Below are positions 34,319 to 43,791 of a DNA stretch of 64,000 nt, one piece after another. Position numbers and translations under genes: made by a program. Origin of the DNA: Spartinivicinus ruber (GTDB lineage Bacteria > Pseudomonadota > Gammaproteobacteria > Pseudomonadales > Zooshikellaceae); the NCBI RefSeq assembly GCF_011009015.1, contig NZ_CP048878.1:2393001-2457000 (forward strand), given 5' to 3'. Positions within the stretch are counted from its first letter, which is position 1. Each line of letters starts with the position of its first letter. Under the pieces are notes generated by a model, which was not told the DNA's origin, did no database searches, and saw nothing but the letters and a program-made list of their open reading frames with translations.

Positions 34319-34408
34319 GGTGTTTTTGATGGTTTTAATAGGTGTTAAAGTAAAATAAGCTATATAAATCGATATTGAGATGATAATATCGTCATTACAT
34401 AGCCCTGT

Positions 34409-35563
34409 TTACCGAAGTCCTATATGTCTGGCAATTAATTCTCTTTGTATGTCTGATGTACCAGAAAAAATACGAGCAGGTAAGGCATCAAGTAATAATT
34501 TATCGATCCCAACTTCTTTAGACACTCCCATCCCACCAAAAATTTGAATAGCATCCAAGCCTGTTTGTACTGCATTTTCTGATATCCATAATTTACTGAG
34601 AGCAACATCTAACTCATTAGGTTTTCCTTGATCTGCTTGCCAGCCTACTTTATAGAGTAATAAACGGGATGTTTCTAAACGAACTTTAATATCAACAATA
34701 CGGTTAGATATCGCTTGATTATGGCCAATAGGTTTACCAAACTGTTTTCGCTCTTTGGAAAAAACGATACATTGGTTAAGTACTCGTTCCATTGCACCCA
34801 CATAAGCAGCGAATAAGCAACTGCGCTCCCATATCATTGACTCGTGGAATATTGCTGCTCCTGTTCCTATAGAGCCTAGTAGCTGGTTTGATGGGACCTT
34901 ACAGTCGTTTAGATAAATATCAGCCCAAGGAGTTGTAGCGAGCCCTGTTTTTTGCCTGTTAGAACTAACCTGTAAACCAGGAGTATTGCGGTCAATGATA
35001 AAACAGCTAACGCCTAAGAATGAATGAGAAGTATCTGTTTTGGCATATACTAGAAATAAGTCTGCAACAGGAGCATTAGTGATAAAACATTTTTCACCGT
35101 TTAAATAAAAGTAATCACCTTTAGCTGAAGGTATTGCTGTAGTATTCATACTATAAACATCTGATCCAGAGCCAGGCTCTGTAATTGCATTTGCTGCAAT
35201 TAATTTTCCTTGAGCTAAATCAGTAAGATACTTTTCCTTCAGATACTCTGAGCCATGTTTCCAAAGAGGCACTGTAGAGGCGAACATATGTGCACATAAT
35301 GAGAATATGAGTCCCATATCTATACAGGTTTTACCAAATGTTTCTACCATGAGCATGGTATCTAAGACATTTAAGCCGGAGCCACCCCATTGCTCAGGAA
35401 TAGGCAATCCTGTAAAACCAAACTCTGCAGCTTGTTTCCAATTTTTTTCATTAAAATCAGAGCTACTAATAGATTGTACGTTTATTGATCCAAACGTTTT
35501 TTCTGAAAACTTAACAACACTCTCTATGTAAGCTTGTTGTTCACTGGTTAACCCTAAATCCAT
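34409..35563 (-). CDS. pigA: PigA: L-prolyl-S-PCP dehydrogenase
   Basis: PigA is an acyl-CoA-dehydrogenase-fold flavoenzyme that oxidises prolyl-S-PigG to pyrrolyl-2-carboxyl-S-PigG. The sequence shows the family hallmarks: NAITEPGSGSD, the FLNGEKCFITNAPVADLFLVYAKT region, the catalytic-base region and the C-terminal IFGGMGVSKEVGIDKLLLDA...IFSGTSDIQRELIARHIG. The length of 384 is normal. AAGGTG sits 6 bases before the ATG. It is divergent to pigG, its carrier-protein substrate, across a 250-base regulatory gap. Confidence 0.92.
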   Translation of the reverse strand: MDLGLTSEQQAYIESVVKFSEKTFGSINVQSISSSDFNEKNWKQAAEFGFTGLPIPEQWGGSGLNVLDTMLMVETFGKTCIDMGLIFSLCAHMFASTVPLWKHGSEYLKEKYLTDLAQGKLIAANAITEPGSGSDVYSMNTTAIPSAKGDYFYLNGEKCFITNAPVADLFLVYAKTDTSHSFLGVSCFIIDRNTPGLQVSSNRQKTGLATTPWADIYLNDCKVPSNQLLGSIGTGAAIFHESMIWERSCLFAAYVGAMERVLNQCIVFSKERKQFGKPIGHNQAISNRIVDIKVRLETSRLLLYKVGWQADQGKPNELDVALSKLWISENAVQTGLDAIQIFGGMGVSKEVGIDKLLLDALPARIFSGTSDIQRELIARHIGLR

Positions 35564-35813
35564 TTAAACACCTTTTCTGTAGGTTGGTTTATAATCCCTA
35601 ACCTGTTGTAATATGATTTACTAGGTACTCAATGACTTATCGTTATGGTTATAACATGATTATGTCTTTAATGATAAGGATAGAAAGCTGTCCCAAAGTA
35701 CAGGTTGATTTAAATGCTTTGAATATAGGAGTATAAAATTATCAGTTGTTATTCTAGGGATGTTATCAGATTTGTTCAAGGTTCACTAAAAAATATATTA
35801 ATAAGCATGGTGG
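35564..35813. promoter_or_regulatory. Divergent promoter region between pigA and pigG
   Basis: Both arms of the pigment cluster start here, so this 250-base AT-rich gap should hold two outward promoters. An imperfect palindrome at 35601-35626 (ACCT...GTAA-N6-TTAC...AGGT) and a short perfect one at 35642-35655 (GTTAT-N4-ATAAC) are candidate operator sites. Which regulator binds is not visible; the LuxR-type protein at the far end of the cluster is the obvious candidate. Confidence 0.5.
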
Positions 35814-36095
35814 ATGGAAATTATGATTGTAGATCAAGTGGTAATTGATCAAAATATAATAAAGCAAAAAATAAAAAGTTATATTTGTTCTTTAAGAGAT
35901 ATTGGTGGTATTAAATTAGATGACGATTTACCATTACTTAAACTAAATATACTTGACTCAATATCGCTTTTTGAACTTATAGCTTATTTACAGCAGGAAT
36001 TTGGTATGCTTATTCCAATGGAAAGTATAAAGCCAGAAAACTTTCATTCAATATCAGCAATTTGCCATATGGTACAGGATTATCTTGAACAATAA
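35814..36095 (+). CDS. pigG: PigG: peptidyl carrier protein
   Basis: PigG carries the prolyl/pyrrolyl group on a phosphopantetheine arm. The 93-residue protein has the carrier-protein fold with Ser49 in NILDSISLFELIAYL as the attachment site. PigI loads it and PigA oxidises the cargo. An ATG three codons further in (35823) is an equally possible start. It opens the right-hand arm and is followed after 78 bases by pigH. Confidence 0.9.
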   Translation: MEIMIVDQVVIDQNIIKQKIKSYICSLRDIGGIKLDDDLPLLKLNILDSISLFELIAYLQQEFGMLIPMESIKPENFHSISAICHMVQDYLEQ

Positions 36096-36173
36096 ATTTA
36101 AATATATACTGTTGATCATGATATATAAATTTTTTTCCTGAAGCGAAACATTACAACGTTACTGGAGTTGTGA

Positions 36174-37982
36174 ATGGATAATTCAATTTCTGAACAATAT
36201 GTCATAAACATACTGGTAAAGCATACTGGCTATGATAAGTCCACTCTAGCTCTGGATTCAGAGTTGGAAGCTCAGTTAGGAATTGATTCGATTACTTTAC
36301 ATGGTGTGTTAACAGAAATAGATAAAACCCTTAATTCAAAGTTGATTTCAAATATCCATAATTGTGTTGTAGTAAGTGATATTATTGATGGCGTACTGCC
36401 ATTTTCAGATAAGATACCCCAATTATCAACAGTTAACAGCTCTAGAAATACCCAATCTACTGTTACAGAGAATAATGTTACAGAAAATGCTAGCCAGGAT
36501 TCCACCAATTCTTGGTACCAGAAAATTGCTCAAGCATTTGATCTTTCATTAAGTGGAGACCAATATTTAGCAAGTCGTTTAACAGCTCATGAATGTGACC
36601 AAATCAAAAGTTATGCAGTTAAACTTGCAAAAGGGAAGTCAACAATTAGTATTGATGACTGCCAGTCTCTAGATGACATTACCGCCTTTATGAAAATAGT
36701 TGTTGGTGAACCAAAGCCAATAACTGAAAATATTGAACAATTAACCATGAAGGATTTTCATGAATATCGAAGTCCTGATTTATTTGCTAAAGCACACCGA
36801 TTTAATGACTTTTATCAAGCCAAGACTACAGATGGTAGTTATTGGTATGGAATGCCAATGCTGAGTCGTAGTAATGGACGCGTTTTAATTTATGATGAAA
36901 TCAGGCAAGAGAAACGCGAATTTATTATGATGGCTTCAAATAATTATTTAGGATTAGCAAACCACCCTAAAGTACTTGAAGCAATTGAAACCACTGTTCG
37001 TAAATACGGTGCTACCCATACAGGTAGTCGTATTATTGGGGGCACAAACCATCTTCATAAAGAGTTAGAACAACGCTTAGCAGATTTTAAAGGTACTGAA
37101 GATGCTATTGTTTTTCCTTCAGGTTACTCTGCAAATGTTGGGACTATCTCTGCTTTAGTTAGAAAATACGACGCTATAATAGTTGATAAGCTTAATCACA
37201 TGTCCATTATGGATGGGGCAAAGTTATCTGGTGGAGCCGTTAAAATTTATCGTCATAATGACATGGGGCACTTAGAAACAGTATTGAGTGATCATTGTAA
37301 GGATATTGAAGGCAAACTTATTGTTATTGACGGTGTTTTCAGTATGCACGGTAATCTTTGTGATTTACCAAATATCGTACGTCTTGCCAAGCAATATAAT
37401 GCTAAAGTAATGGTAGATGATGCCCATGCAACAGGTGTGCTTGGTGAAACTGGTAGTGGCACTGCAGAACATTTTGGATTAAAAGGTCAGATTGATTTAG
37501 AGTTAGGGACATTTAGTAAAGCACTATCAGGGGTTGGTGGTTTTGTTTGTGGGTGTTCAGAAGTCATTCAGTACTTACGTTTTTTTGCTAATGCTTATGT
37601 TTTTGCTGCAACCATTCCTGCCCATGTGGCTGCTGGTTTAATTGCATCACTAGAGGTGATGCAGTCAGAACCTGAGCGGTTACAACAATTATGGAAAAAT
37701 ATTAATTATTTCAAAGCAGAGCTTAATAGACTTGGGTTTGATACAGAGCATAGTGAAAGTGCTGTTATTCCTATTGTGATTAAAGATCAAAAGCTTACCC
37801 TAGCATTTGGGAAAAAAGTGCGTGAAGCAGGTGTTTATTGCCAAACAGTTGTTTATCCAGGAGTAAGTAATGGAGATGAACGCTTAAGAATTAGTATTAG
37901 TTCTGAACATTCAGATGTTGATTTAAATCAAGCGTTAGATGTATTTGCAACAGCAGGTCGTGACCTTGGTATTATTCATTAA
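36174..37982 (+). CDS. pigH: PigH: carrier protein / KAPA-synthase-like fusion
   Basis: PigH accepts the chain extended from pyrrolyl by PigJ and condenses it with serine to give the bipyrrole HBM. The N-terminal ~80 residues are a carrier domain with Ser39 in LGIDSITLHGVL. From about residue 230 it is an alpha-oxoamine synthase with NNYLGLANHP, TGSRIIGGT, VDDAHATGVLG and the PLP Lys (about residue 449) in GTFSKALSGVGGF. Family members normally carry two carrier domains. Here the stretch at residues 110-175 occupies the place of the second but shows no recognisable Ser attachment motif. A good GGAG site precedes the ATG. Confidence 0.9.
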   Translation: MDNSISEQYVINILVKHTGYDKSTLALDSELEAQLGIDSITLHGVLTEIDKTLNSKLISNIHNCVVVSDIIDGVLPFSDKIPQLSTVNSSRNTQSTVTENNVTENASQDSTNSWYQKIAQAFDLSLSGDQYLASRLTAHECDQIKSYAVKLAKGKSTISIDDCQSLDDITAFMKIVVGEPKPITENIEQLTMKDFHEYRSPDLFAKAHRFNDFYQAKTTDGSYWYGMPMLSRSNGRVLIYDEIRQEKREFIMMASNNYLGLANHPKVLEAIETTVRKYGATHTGSRIIGGTNHLHKELEQRLADFKGTEDAIVFPSGYSANVGTISALVRKYDAIIVDKLNHMSIMDGAKLSGGAVKIYRHNDMGHLETVLSDHCKDIEGKLIVIDGVFSMHGNLCDLPNIVRLAKQYNAKVMVDDAHATGVLGETGSGTAEHFGLKGQIDLELGTFSKALSGVGGFVCGCSEVIQYLRFFANAYVFAATIPAHVAAGLIASLEVMQSEPERLQQLWKNINYFKAELNRLGFDTEHSESAVIPIVIKDQKLTLAFGKKVREAGVYCQTVVYPGVSNGDERLRISISSEHSDVDLNQALDVFATAGRDLGIIH

Positions 37983-38015
37983 ATTTTTCGTAACTATATT
38001 ATTACTGGAGTAATT

Positions 38016-38327
38016 ATGTTAATAATCCATAAAATAAAATTAAAAGATGGGGTGACATCGCTGGATTTTGAAAATTGGGTTAAAGAAAAAGATTATATAG
38101 CTTGTAGTTCTCTCAAAGGAGTTAACCGTTTTGCGGTACATCGTGTTCAGGGAAATTCTGATGGAGTTGACTATGTCGAAATAATTTTTGTAAATAATCT
38201 AAATCGTTTTGAACAAGATATGCAAACAACATTATTTAAATCTTTAGAAAATGATTTTTTTGCTTTGGCGGTGGTGGTTGAAGAAGTTAAACTAGATTTA
38301 GTATCGCCAGGTTATAATTGGATTTAA
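38016..38327 (+). CDS. pigK: PigK-like small protein
   Basis: This 103-residue protein matches PigK/RedY in size, position (right after pigH) and apparent dimeric alpha-beta-barrel pattern: MLIIHKIKLKDG, FAVHRVQG, VDYVEIIFVNNL. PigK is implicated in formation of the bipyrrole; whether it is a catalyst or a helper is not settled from sequence. CTGGAG lies 7 bases before the ATG. Confidence 0.75.
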   Translation: MLIIHKIKLKDGVTSLDFENWVKEKDYIACSSLKGVNRFAVHRVQGNSDGVDYVEIIFVNNLNRFEQDMQTTLFKSLENDFFALAVVVEEVKLDLVSPGYNWI

Positions 38328-38420
38328 TTGAATTAAAATTTTATATTCTTAATTTTAAATTTAATCAGTCTCTATAGGAAAATAATAGTTGATTGATGAA
38401 ATTTCAGGCTGTGTATATCA

Positions 38421-39590
38421 ATGAAGAAAGGAATAAAAGAAACTTTCCATAATCATTTGATGGACTGTGTCGATATTGCTAAGTGGTCTCCTTCATCGCA
38501 TAATAGTCAGCCTTGGTTCTGTCTATTAGTAGAAGGTGATGCTCATAAAAAACAGCTGTTTAAGTTAGAGGTAAGTAATTCATTTCTGGAAGAGCCTGGC
38601 TATCATGTGATTTTATTAGGAGTAGATCGCAAACGCTGTTTGAAAAGTCTGATGGCGCACCAGCATGAAATGTATTTATCATTAGGCGCTTTCTGTCAAG
38701 TTTTACTGCGTTTATTACATCTGACTGGTTGTTTAATTGTAGAAAAACAATATTATGAAAAAACACCATTGCTGACTTGGGTTGATGATACTAAAGAACC
38801 CAGGTTAGCAGTGATTGTTAAGTTCAATCCTGACATATCAAAAAAATCAGAGCAATTTACTTTACAGTCATTGTATACTCGTTTCGTTGATTTAGTAAGG
38901 GCTCGAAAAACTAATCGGGGGCATTATTTACCACTGTCTTTTCAAGATTTGAATATTAATAATGAAAATGTCTTACAATATGCCAAGCTATATGATCAAC
39001 AAAATAATCAGATAATTAATTTTAATCAATCCTGGCAGATTCGAACAATTACTGATTTAGTGGAGCAATATGCAGGGTTAGATTTTAAACACAACCAAGC
39101 CTGGTCAGAAACTTATCGGTATATCCATTTTTTATCTACTAACAAGCCTGTTGGGTTTTCTATTGAAAGTTTATTTGGGCCTTGTAGTTTCATTCGACGA
39201 TTAGGGTTGGCTATTTTATTTAACCCAGTTGTCATTTTTATTCTGAATTATTTTAGTTTTCATCAACACATTGCTAATCAAATGGCGGCACTGGTAAAAA
39301 ATGGTAACTTGTGTGTTGGTATTGTTATTGATGATAATCCCTCCGTCAAACAAACAATTATAGCTGGTGCTAGTGTGGTTGATAGTTGGTTAGCTGCAAC
39401 AGCAAATGGCTTATCATATCACCCATTAAGTATTTTACTGCAACATGATCATGTACGTAAGCAGATGGAAAAGCGTTTGGGGATTAAAGGGCAACTTGTT
39501 TTTATTGCTCGAGTAGGCCTGGCAACATCATCCTTTCAAAATACGTCGCGAGTTGCAAAAAATCAGTTGCTTATCAAAGATACTATTTAG
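38421..39590 (+). CDS. pigM: PigM: HBM oxidase, nitroreductase-like
   Basis: PigM oxidises the alcohol HBM to the aldehyde HBC in the bipyrrole branch. The 389-residue protein shows the nitroreductase-like FMN-binding start (AKWSPSSHNSQPWFCLL, residues about 20-36), a second RARKTNRGHY segment and a C-terminal half predicted to hold a membrane-associated hydrophobic stretch (LAILFNPVVIFILNYF). No strong ribosome binding site is visible. Assignment follows from the SxxNSQPW motif and its place between pigK and pigI. Confidence 0.82.
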   Translation: MKKGIKETFHNHLMDCVDIAKWSPSSHNSQPWFCLLVEGDAHKKQLFKLEVSNSFLEEPGYHVILLGVDRKRCLKSLMAHQHEMYLSLGAFCQVLLRLLHLTGCLIVEKQYYEKTPLLTWVDDTKEPRLAVIVKFNPDISKKSEQFTLQSLYTRFVDLVRARKTNRGHYLPLSFQDLNINNENVLQYAKLYDQQNNQIINFNQSWQIRTITDLVEQYAGLDFKHNQAWSETYRYIHFLSTNKPVGFSIESLFGPCSFIRRLGLAILFNPVVIFILNYFSFHQHIANQMAALVKNGNLCVGIVIDDNPSVKQTIIAGASVVDSWLAATANGLSYHPLSILLQHDHVRKQMEKRLGIKGQLVFIARVGLATSSFQNTSRVAKNQLLIKDTI

Positions 39591-39606
39591 TCGAATTATA
39601 TAAAAC

Positions 39607-41181
39607 ATGGTCAATACTGTTATGCAAAATTTTACCTCTCTTCGTGATTTAGTTTCGATAGGGATTAACCATAATCAACAGCGGCCTGCATTAATTAGTA
39701 ATGGTACCAAATTAAACTATCAGGAGTATGGTCAGGCGATCAATCAAATGATAGTAGAATTACAAAAAAATGGATTGCGAAAAGGGGATAGAGTTGCTAT
39801 TGCTTTACCTAAATCAGTAGAGTCATTGATTGCTGTAATGGCTGCTATTCAATTGGGTGCTGTTTATGTTCCTATTGATATTTCACAACCTGGATCTAGA
39901 GCTATTTATATAATTGATAATTGTCAGTGCAAGCTGGTGGTAACATCCTCGGAGTGGTTAAAAAAAGTTAATAAGGAAAGTAAATTAGATAACAGCTTAA
40001 AGTGGTTAGAAGTTTGTTACGAAAAATTATCAGTAAATCAACGAGAAAATTTTATAGTAAGTTGTAATGTAAATATTGTACCTGATGATTTGTTGTGTAT
40101 TTTATATACATCAGGATCAACAGGAAATCCAAAAGGTGTTAAGATTACCCATCGCAACTTACTCAATTTCATTAACTGGGCACTTACTACCTTTAAGGTA
40201 AATGAACAAGATGTGTTTGCCTGGCATGCAAAACTTAATTTTGATATTTCAACATTTGATATTTTTGTATCGTTGGCCGTAGGGGCAAGTCTCGTTGTAT
40301 TCGATGAGTTGGCGATGACTAATCCTTATGATTTAGCGGAAAAAATTAGTCAGCATAAGATAACAGTTTGGTATTCAGTACCCTCAATTTTACAATTAAT
40401 GGTTAAAACAAATGTAATTCAATATTTTGACTGTCATTCATTAAGGTGGATATTATTTGCTGGGGAAGTTTTCCCTCCTAAGTCATTAAGACAGCTTACT
40501 ATAGCGTTGCCACAAGCAAGTTTCTTTAATTTATATGGTCCTACTGAAACTAATGTTTGTACTTGTTTTTCTGTCAATGTAGAAGAGTTAGATGAAACAA
40601 AACCATTACCGATAGGTTTTTGTTTACCAAATGTTGTTGCAGAAGTCTATGATGAATGGGGAAATCGAATGGAAGAGGGAGAAAAAGGCGAGTTAGTGAT
40701 TAGTGGCCCTTGTGTGACACCAGGATATTGGCAAATTAATGACCTTATTCATACCCGACGACATGCTAATAATTGTCACTATACAGGTGATTTGGTACAT
40801 CAAATAGGTGGTTGTTTTTATTATCATGGTCGTCTGGATAATATGATAAAAATTAATGGTCATCGTGTTGAGTTAGAAGAAATTGAGCATGTGGTCAGTC
40901 AATTTGATGAAATAATCGAAGTAGCTGTTGTGGCACTTAATAAAGAAGAAACACTACAGTTAATTATTTGTTATAAGTCAGAATCTGACCCTATTGACTT
41001 AATTGTCTTAAAACAACACTGTGCTCAATATTTACCTAAATATATGATTCCCCATAAAGCAGTAAAAGTGAATCAAATACCTTTGAACCATAATGGAAAA
41101 ATAGATAGACGTTGCCTGGTTACACTATTATCTCAGCCAGAACAAAGATCAGCAGCTACAACTATTGCTTTGGAGGTGTAA
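39607..41181 (+). CDS. pigI: PigI: L-prolyl-AMP ligase (adenylation enzyme)
   Basis: PigI activates L-proline and loads it onto PigG. The 524-residue protein has the standard adenylation motifs: LYTSGSTGNPKGVK, NLYGPTETNVC, HYTGDLV, GRLDNMIKINGHRVELEEIE and PLNHNGKIDRR with the catalytic Lys. The stop overlaps the start of pigJ by one base (TAATG), indicating translational coupling. Confidence 0.92.
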   Translation: MVNTVMQNFTSLRDLVSIGINHNQQRPALISNGTKLNYQEYGQAINQMIVELQKNGLRKGDRVAIALPKSVESLIAVMAAIQLGAVYVPIDISQPGSRAIYIIDNCQCKLVVTSSEWLKKVNKESKLDNSLKWLEVCYEKLSVNQRENFIVSCNVNIVPDDLLCILYTSGSTGNPKGVKITHRNLLNFINWALTTFKVNEQDVFAWHAKLNFDISTFDIFVSLAVGASLVVFDELAMTNPYDLAEKISQHKITVWYSVPSILQLMVKTNVIQYFDCHSLRWILFAGEVFPPKSLRQLTIALPQASFFNLYGPTETNVCTCFSVNVEELDETKPLPIGFCLPNVVAEVYDEWGNRMEEGEKGELVISGPCVTPGYWQINDLIHTRRHANNCHYTGDLVHQIGGCFYYHGRLDNMIKINGHRVELEEIEHVVSQFDEIIEVAVVALNKEETLQLIICYKSESDPIDLIVLKQHCAQYLPKYMIPHKAVKVNQIPLNHNGKIDRRCLVTLLSQPEQRSAATTIALEV

Positions 41182-43781
41182 TGGCTACTGAGCCTATTGC
41201 TATTGTTGGTATTGCTGGTTGCTACGCTGGTTACAGGAGCCTTCCTGAGTGGTGGCAGGCAATAGGAGTGACTACAAAACCAGATTCCTCACAATCTATT
41301 TTTAAATTATCGCCAGTTGATTTACCTGGGCTAATTAAGCAATTTCGAATTCCCCCTATCTATCTTAATACTTTACCTGATGTTTTATTGCGTGTATTAG
41401 CTGTAGTTGAGGATGCTATTTTGCATGCTGAAAAAGGAGGACCAATTGATACTCACTATAGTGATGTTTACTTTGCTGGGGGACAGCCATTTGCCAATGT
41501 ATGTTTGAATGCCTTACGAATAAATGCAGTAGAATTTGCCGCAACATTACCGCCTGCAGAGCGTCATTTGTTTATGGAGGCAGTTGCAAGTTTGCCGACA
41601 AATTTTAACGATAAGTTGTACGAGTTGTCAGCATCTATTGCGAGTCAAATAGCAGCTCAGTTTAAGTTTCAAGGCCGGACAATTTCTTTTGATGGTAGTG
41701 ATTTATCATCAATTTGGGCATTAGAGGCGGCGATTAATAATTTACGTGCGCATCAGACCAATTTAGCTTTAGTATGTGCAGGCCAACTATATGACTCACC
41801 TTTAATACCCAGTTTGTTGGCGCAGGCAAGATTAACTGATGATAACCAATTGAAATTAGGGGAGGGGATTGGGGCATTGGTGTTAATGCGTCAAAGTGAT
41901 GCAATTAAACAACAGCGACCTATTTTAGCAGCATTAACAGGTATGAGTGTTTGGCAACAACCAGGGAAAGGTGTATTTCGATATAATGTACAACAGTCTC
42001 AACAAGTAAAAGTGATTAGGAGAGCTTTAGCACAAAGTGATAAGCTGTCACTAAAAGCAGTAAAGCATGTTCTGTTGAGTAGCATACCAGCTAATTGGCA
42101 AGAAGAGTCTCAGGTATTATCTACGATTTACCAACAATCCTTACAACCAGTTAGTTATGCATCAACTGTTGCATCAATTGGTCATACTTTTGCCTGTGCT
42201 CCCATAGCGGCAATCAGCTATGCTGTACAGGCAATGCAACATGAGCAATGGCCTGCCATCAATCCTTTGAAGAAAGATGCAGCAATGCAGTGGCAGAATG
42301 AGCCTGTTATGGCTGTGGGAATAAATACGATAGGTATTGGTGGTGCCTGCGCCCATTTACTATTGGAAGCCCATAAATCTGTTCAGTCAGTCTCTGTAGC
42401 AACCCCCAGCTTTTCTCCAATCGCTGTTGTGGGAGTAGGAGTTAATTTTGCCTTAGGTAACTCCATTGATCAATTTTGGCATAATAACTTGCAAGGTAAA
42501 AATACTTTGCAACCAGTAACGGAAGATACTTTAGATGGTAGTTTGTTAACTAAAGATGGACATTATGATGTTAATCGAAGTTATACGGCACTAGCTTCTC
42601 AAATTAAGCTACCCAATATGACGTGTCCTGTTGGTGTGTTACCCCATCGTTGGTTGGCACTGGACCCTGCCCAAAAGTTGGCAATTTGGTTGACTCAGCA
42701 AGCTGTTCAGGATTGGCAATCTAATCAAGCAGCTTTGAGTAAGAAAAAGCCTCATATGGGTGTTTATTGGGGCACTAACCAGATTAATCAAACAGCGCGG
42801 GAGCATGGTGCAAGTTGTTATAATCAATGGCAATTTTCAAAATTATTGGATCAACTAAAGGTTCCTAAGGCATTACAACAACAATGGCAACGTTGGCTTG
42901 TAAAACAATTAGGGGAATCAAACCAGTTTACTTTTGATAGCACTTTAGCTACCGGGATTGCATTAGCTACATTGCAGCTTTTTGATTTTGCAGGAAAGGC
43001 AACAGCTGTTCAAGCTGCTTGTGCATCCTCCTTAGCAGCACTTGAACTCGCTTGTCGAGCGTTACAGCAGGGAGAGATTGATGTGGCATTGGCTGGTGGG
43101 ATAGAGTTAGGAGTAAATCGTTATGAGCTTGTTTTGTGTTCGAGAATGCAACTACTGTCTCCTAGTATCATTACTCCATTTGATGTTCAAGCCGATGGAT
43201 TTTCAGTTGGTGAAGGTGGAGCATTATTTGTTTTAAAACGACTTGATGACAGTATTCGGGATGGTGATCGAATTTATGGCGTGATTCGGGGTATTGGTGC
43301 TTCTAATGATGCTGTTTCTATGATGGCTCCATCGGATCAAGGGCAGGCGCTAGCAATAGAAAGAGCATTTCGTCAGGTAGACTTTTTACCAAGTGAAGTT
43401 GAGTATATTGAAATGCATGGTACTGGAACGACTAAAGGCGACGTCATTGAAACCAGAGCATTGTCTAATAGTTATGGTGTTTATAAACGCCAAAGCCCAC
43501 TTTATTTAGCTTCAGTAAAATCCATGATTGGTCATACCATGGCAGCAGCTGGTGCAGCAGGCTTTTTGCGAGCTTTATTGGCGGTTTATCATGGCACAAT
43601 TCCTTTTACGATTAATATTTCTCAGCAGAACCCAGCCTTGGTATTAGCAGAAAATCTACAAGCTGTTATACCCACTCAGCCACGCCCTTGGCATAACTTG
43701 CAACTACCAAGAAGAGCCGGGGTAAATGCTTTTGGTACGGGAGGGATTAACTATCACTTGTTGGTTGAACAGTACCTATAA
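41181..43781 (+). CDS. pigJ: PigJ: double ketosynthase, first domain without active-site Cys
   Basis: PigJ condenses pyrrolyl with malonyl on PigH to extend the bipyrrole. Two ketosynthase domains are present. The second (from about residue 415) has the full catalytic set: Cys614 in QAACASSLAALE, His in EMHGTGTTKGD and His in MIGHTMAAAGAAG. The first has DGSD (residues 171-174) where the Cys motif should be and so resembles a chain-length-factor partner, as known for this family. The ATG at 41181 has GGAGG 4 bases before it and overlaps the pigI stop; a Met 23 codons upstream lies inside pigI and is rejected. 866 residues. Confidence 0.92.
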   Translation: MATEPIAIVGIAGCYAGYRSLPEWWQAIGVTTKPDSSQSIFKLSPVDLPGLIKQFRIPPIYLNTLPDVLLRVLAVVEDAILHAEKGGPIDTHYSDVYFAGGQPFANVCLNALRINAVEFAATLPPAERHLFMEAVASLPTNFNDKLYELSASIASQIAAQFKFQGRTISFDGSDLSSIWALEAAINNLRAHQTNLALVCAGQLYDSPLIPSLLAQARLTDDNQLKLGEGIGALVLMRQSDAIKQQRPILAALTGMSVWQQPGKGVFRYNVQQSQQVKVIRRALAQSDKLSLKAVKHVLLSSIPANWQEESQVLSTIYQQSLQPVSYASTVASIGHTFACAPIAAISYAVQAMQHEQWPAINPLKKDAAMQWQNEPVMAVGINTIGIGGACAHLLLEAHKSVQSVSVATPSFSPIAVVGVGVNFALGNSIDQFWHNNLQGKNTLQPVTEDTLDGSLLTKDGHYDVNRSYTALASQIKLPNMTCPVGVLPHRWLALDPAQKLAIWLTQQAVQDWQSNQAALSKKKPHMGVYWGTNQINQTAREHGASCYNQWQFSKLLDQLKVPKALQQQWQRWLVKQLGESNQFTFDSTLATGIALATLQLFDFAGKATAVQAACASSLAALELACRALQQGEIDVALAGGIELGVNRYELVLCSRMQLLSPSIITPFDVQADGFSVGEGGALFVLKRLDDSIRDGDRIYGVIRGIGASNDAVSMMAPSDQGQALAIERAFRQVDFLPSEVEYIEMHGTGTTKGDVIETRALSNSYGVYKRQSPLYLASVKSMIGHTMAAAGAAGFLRALLAVYHGTIPFTINISQQNPALVLAENLQAVIPTQPRPWHNLQLPRRAGVNAFGTGGINYHLLVEQYL

Positions 43782-43791
43782 ATAATTAATT

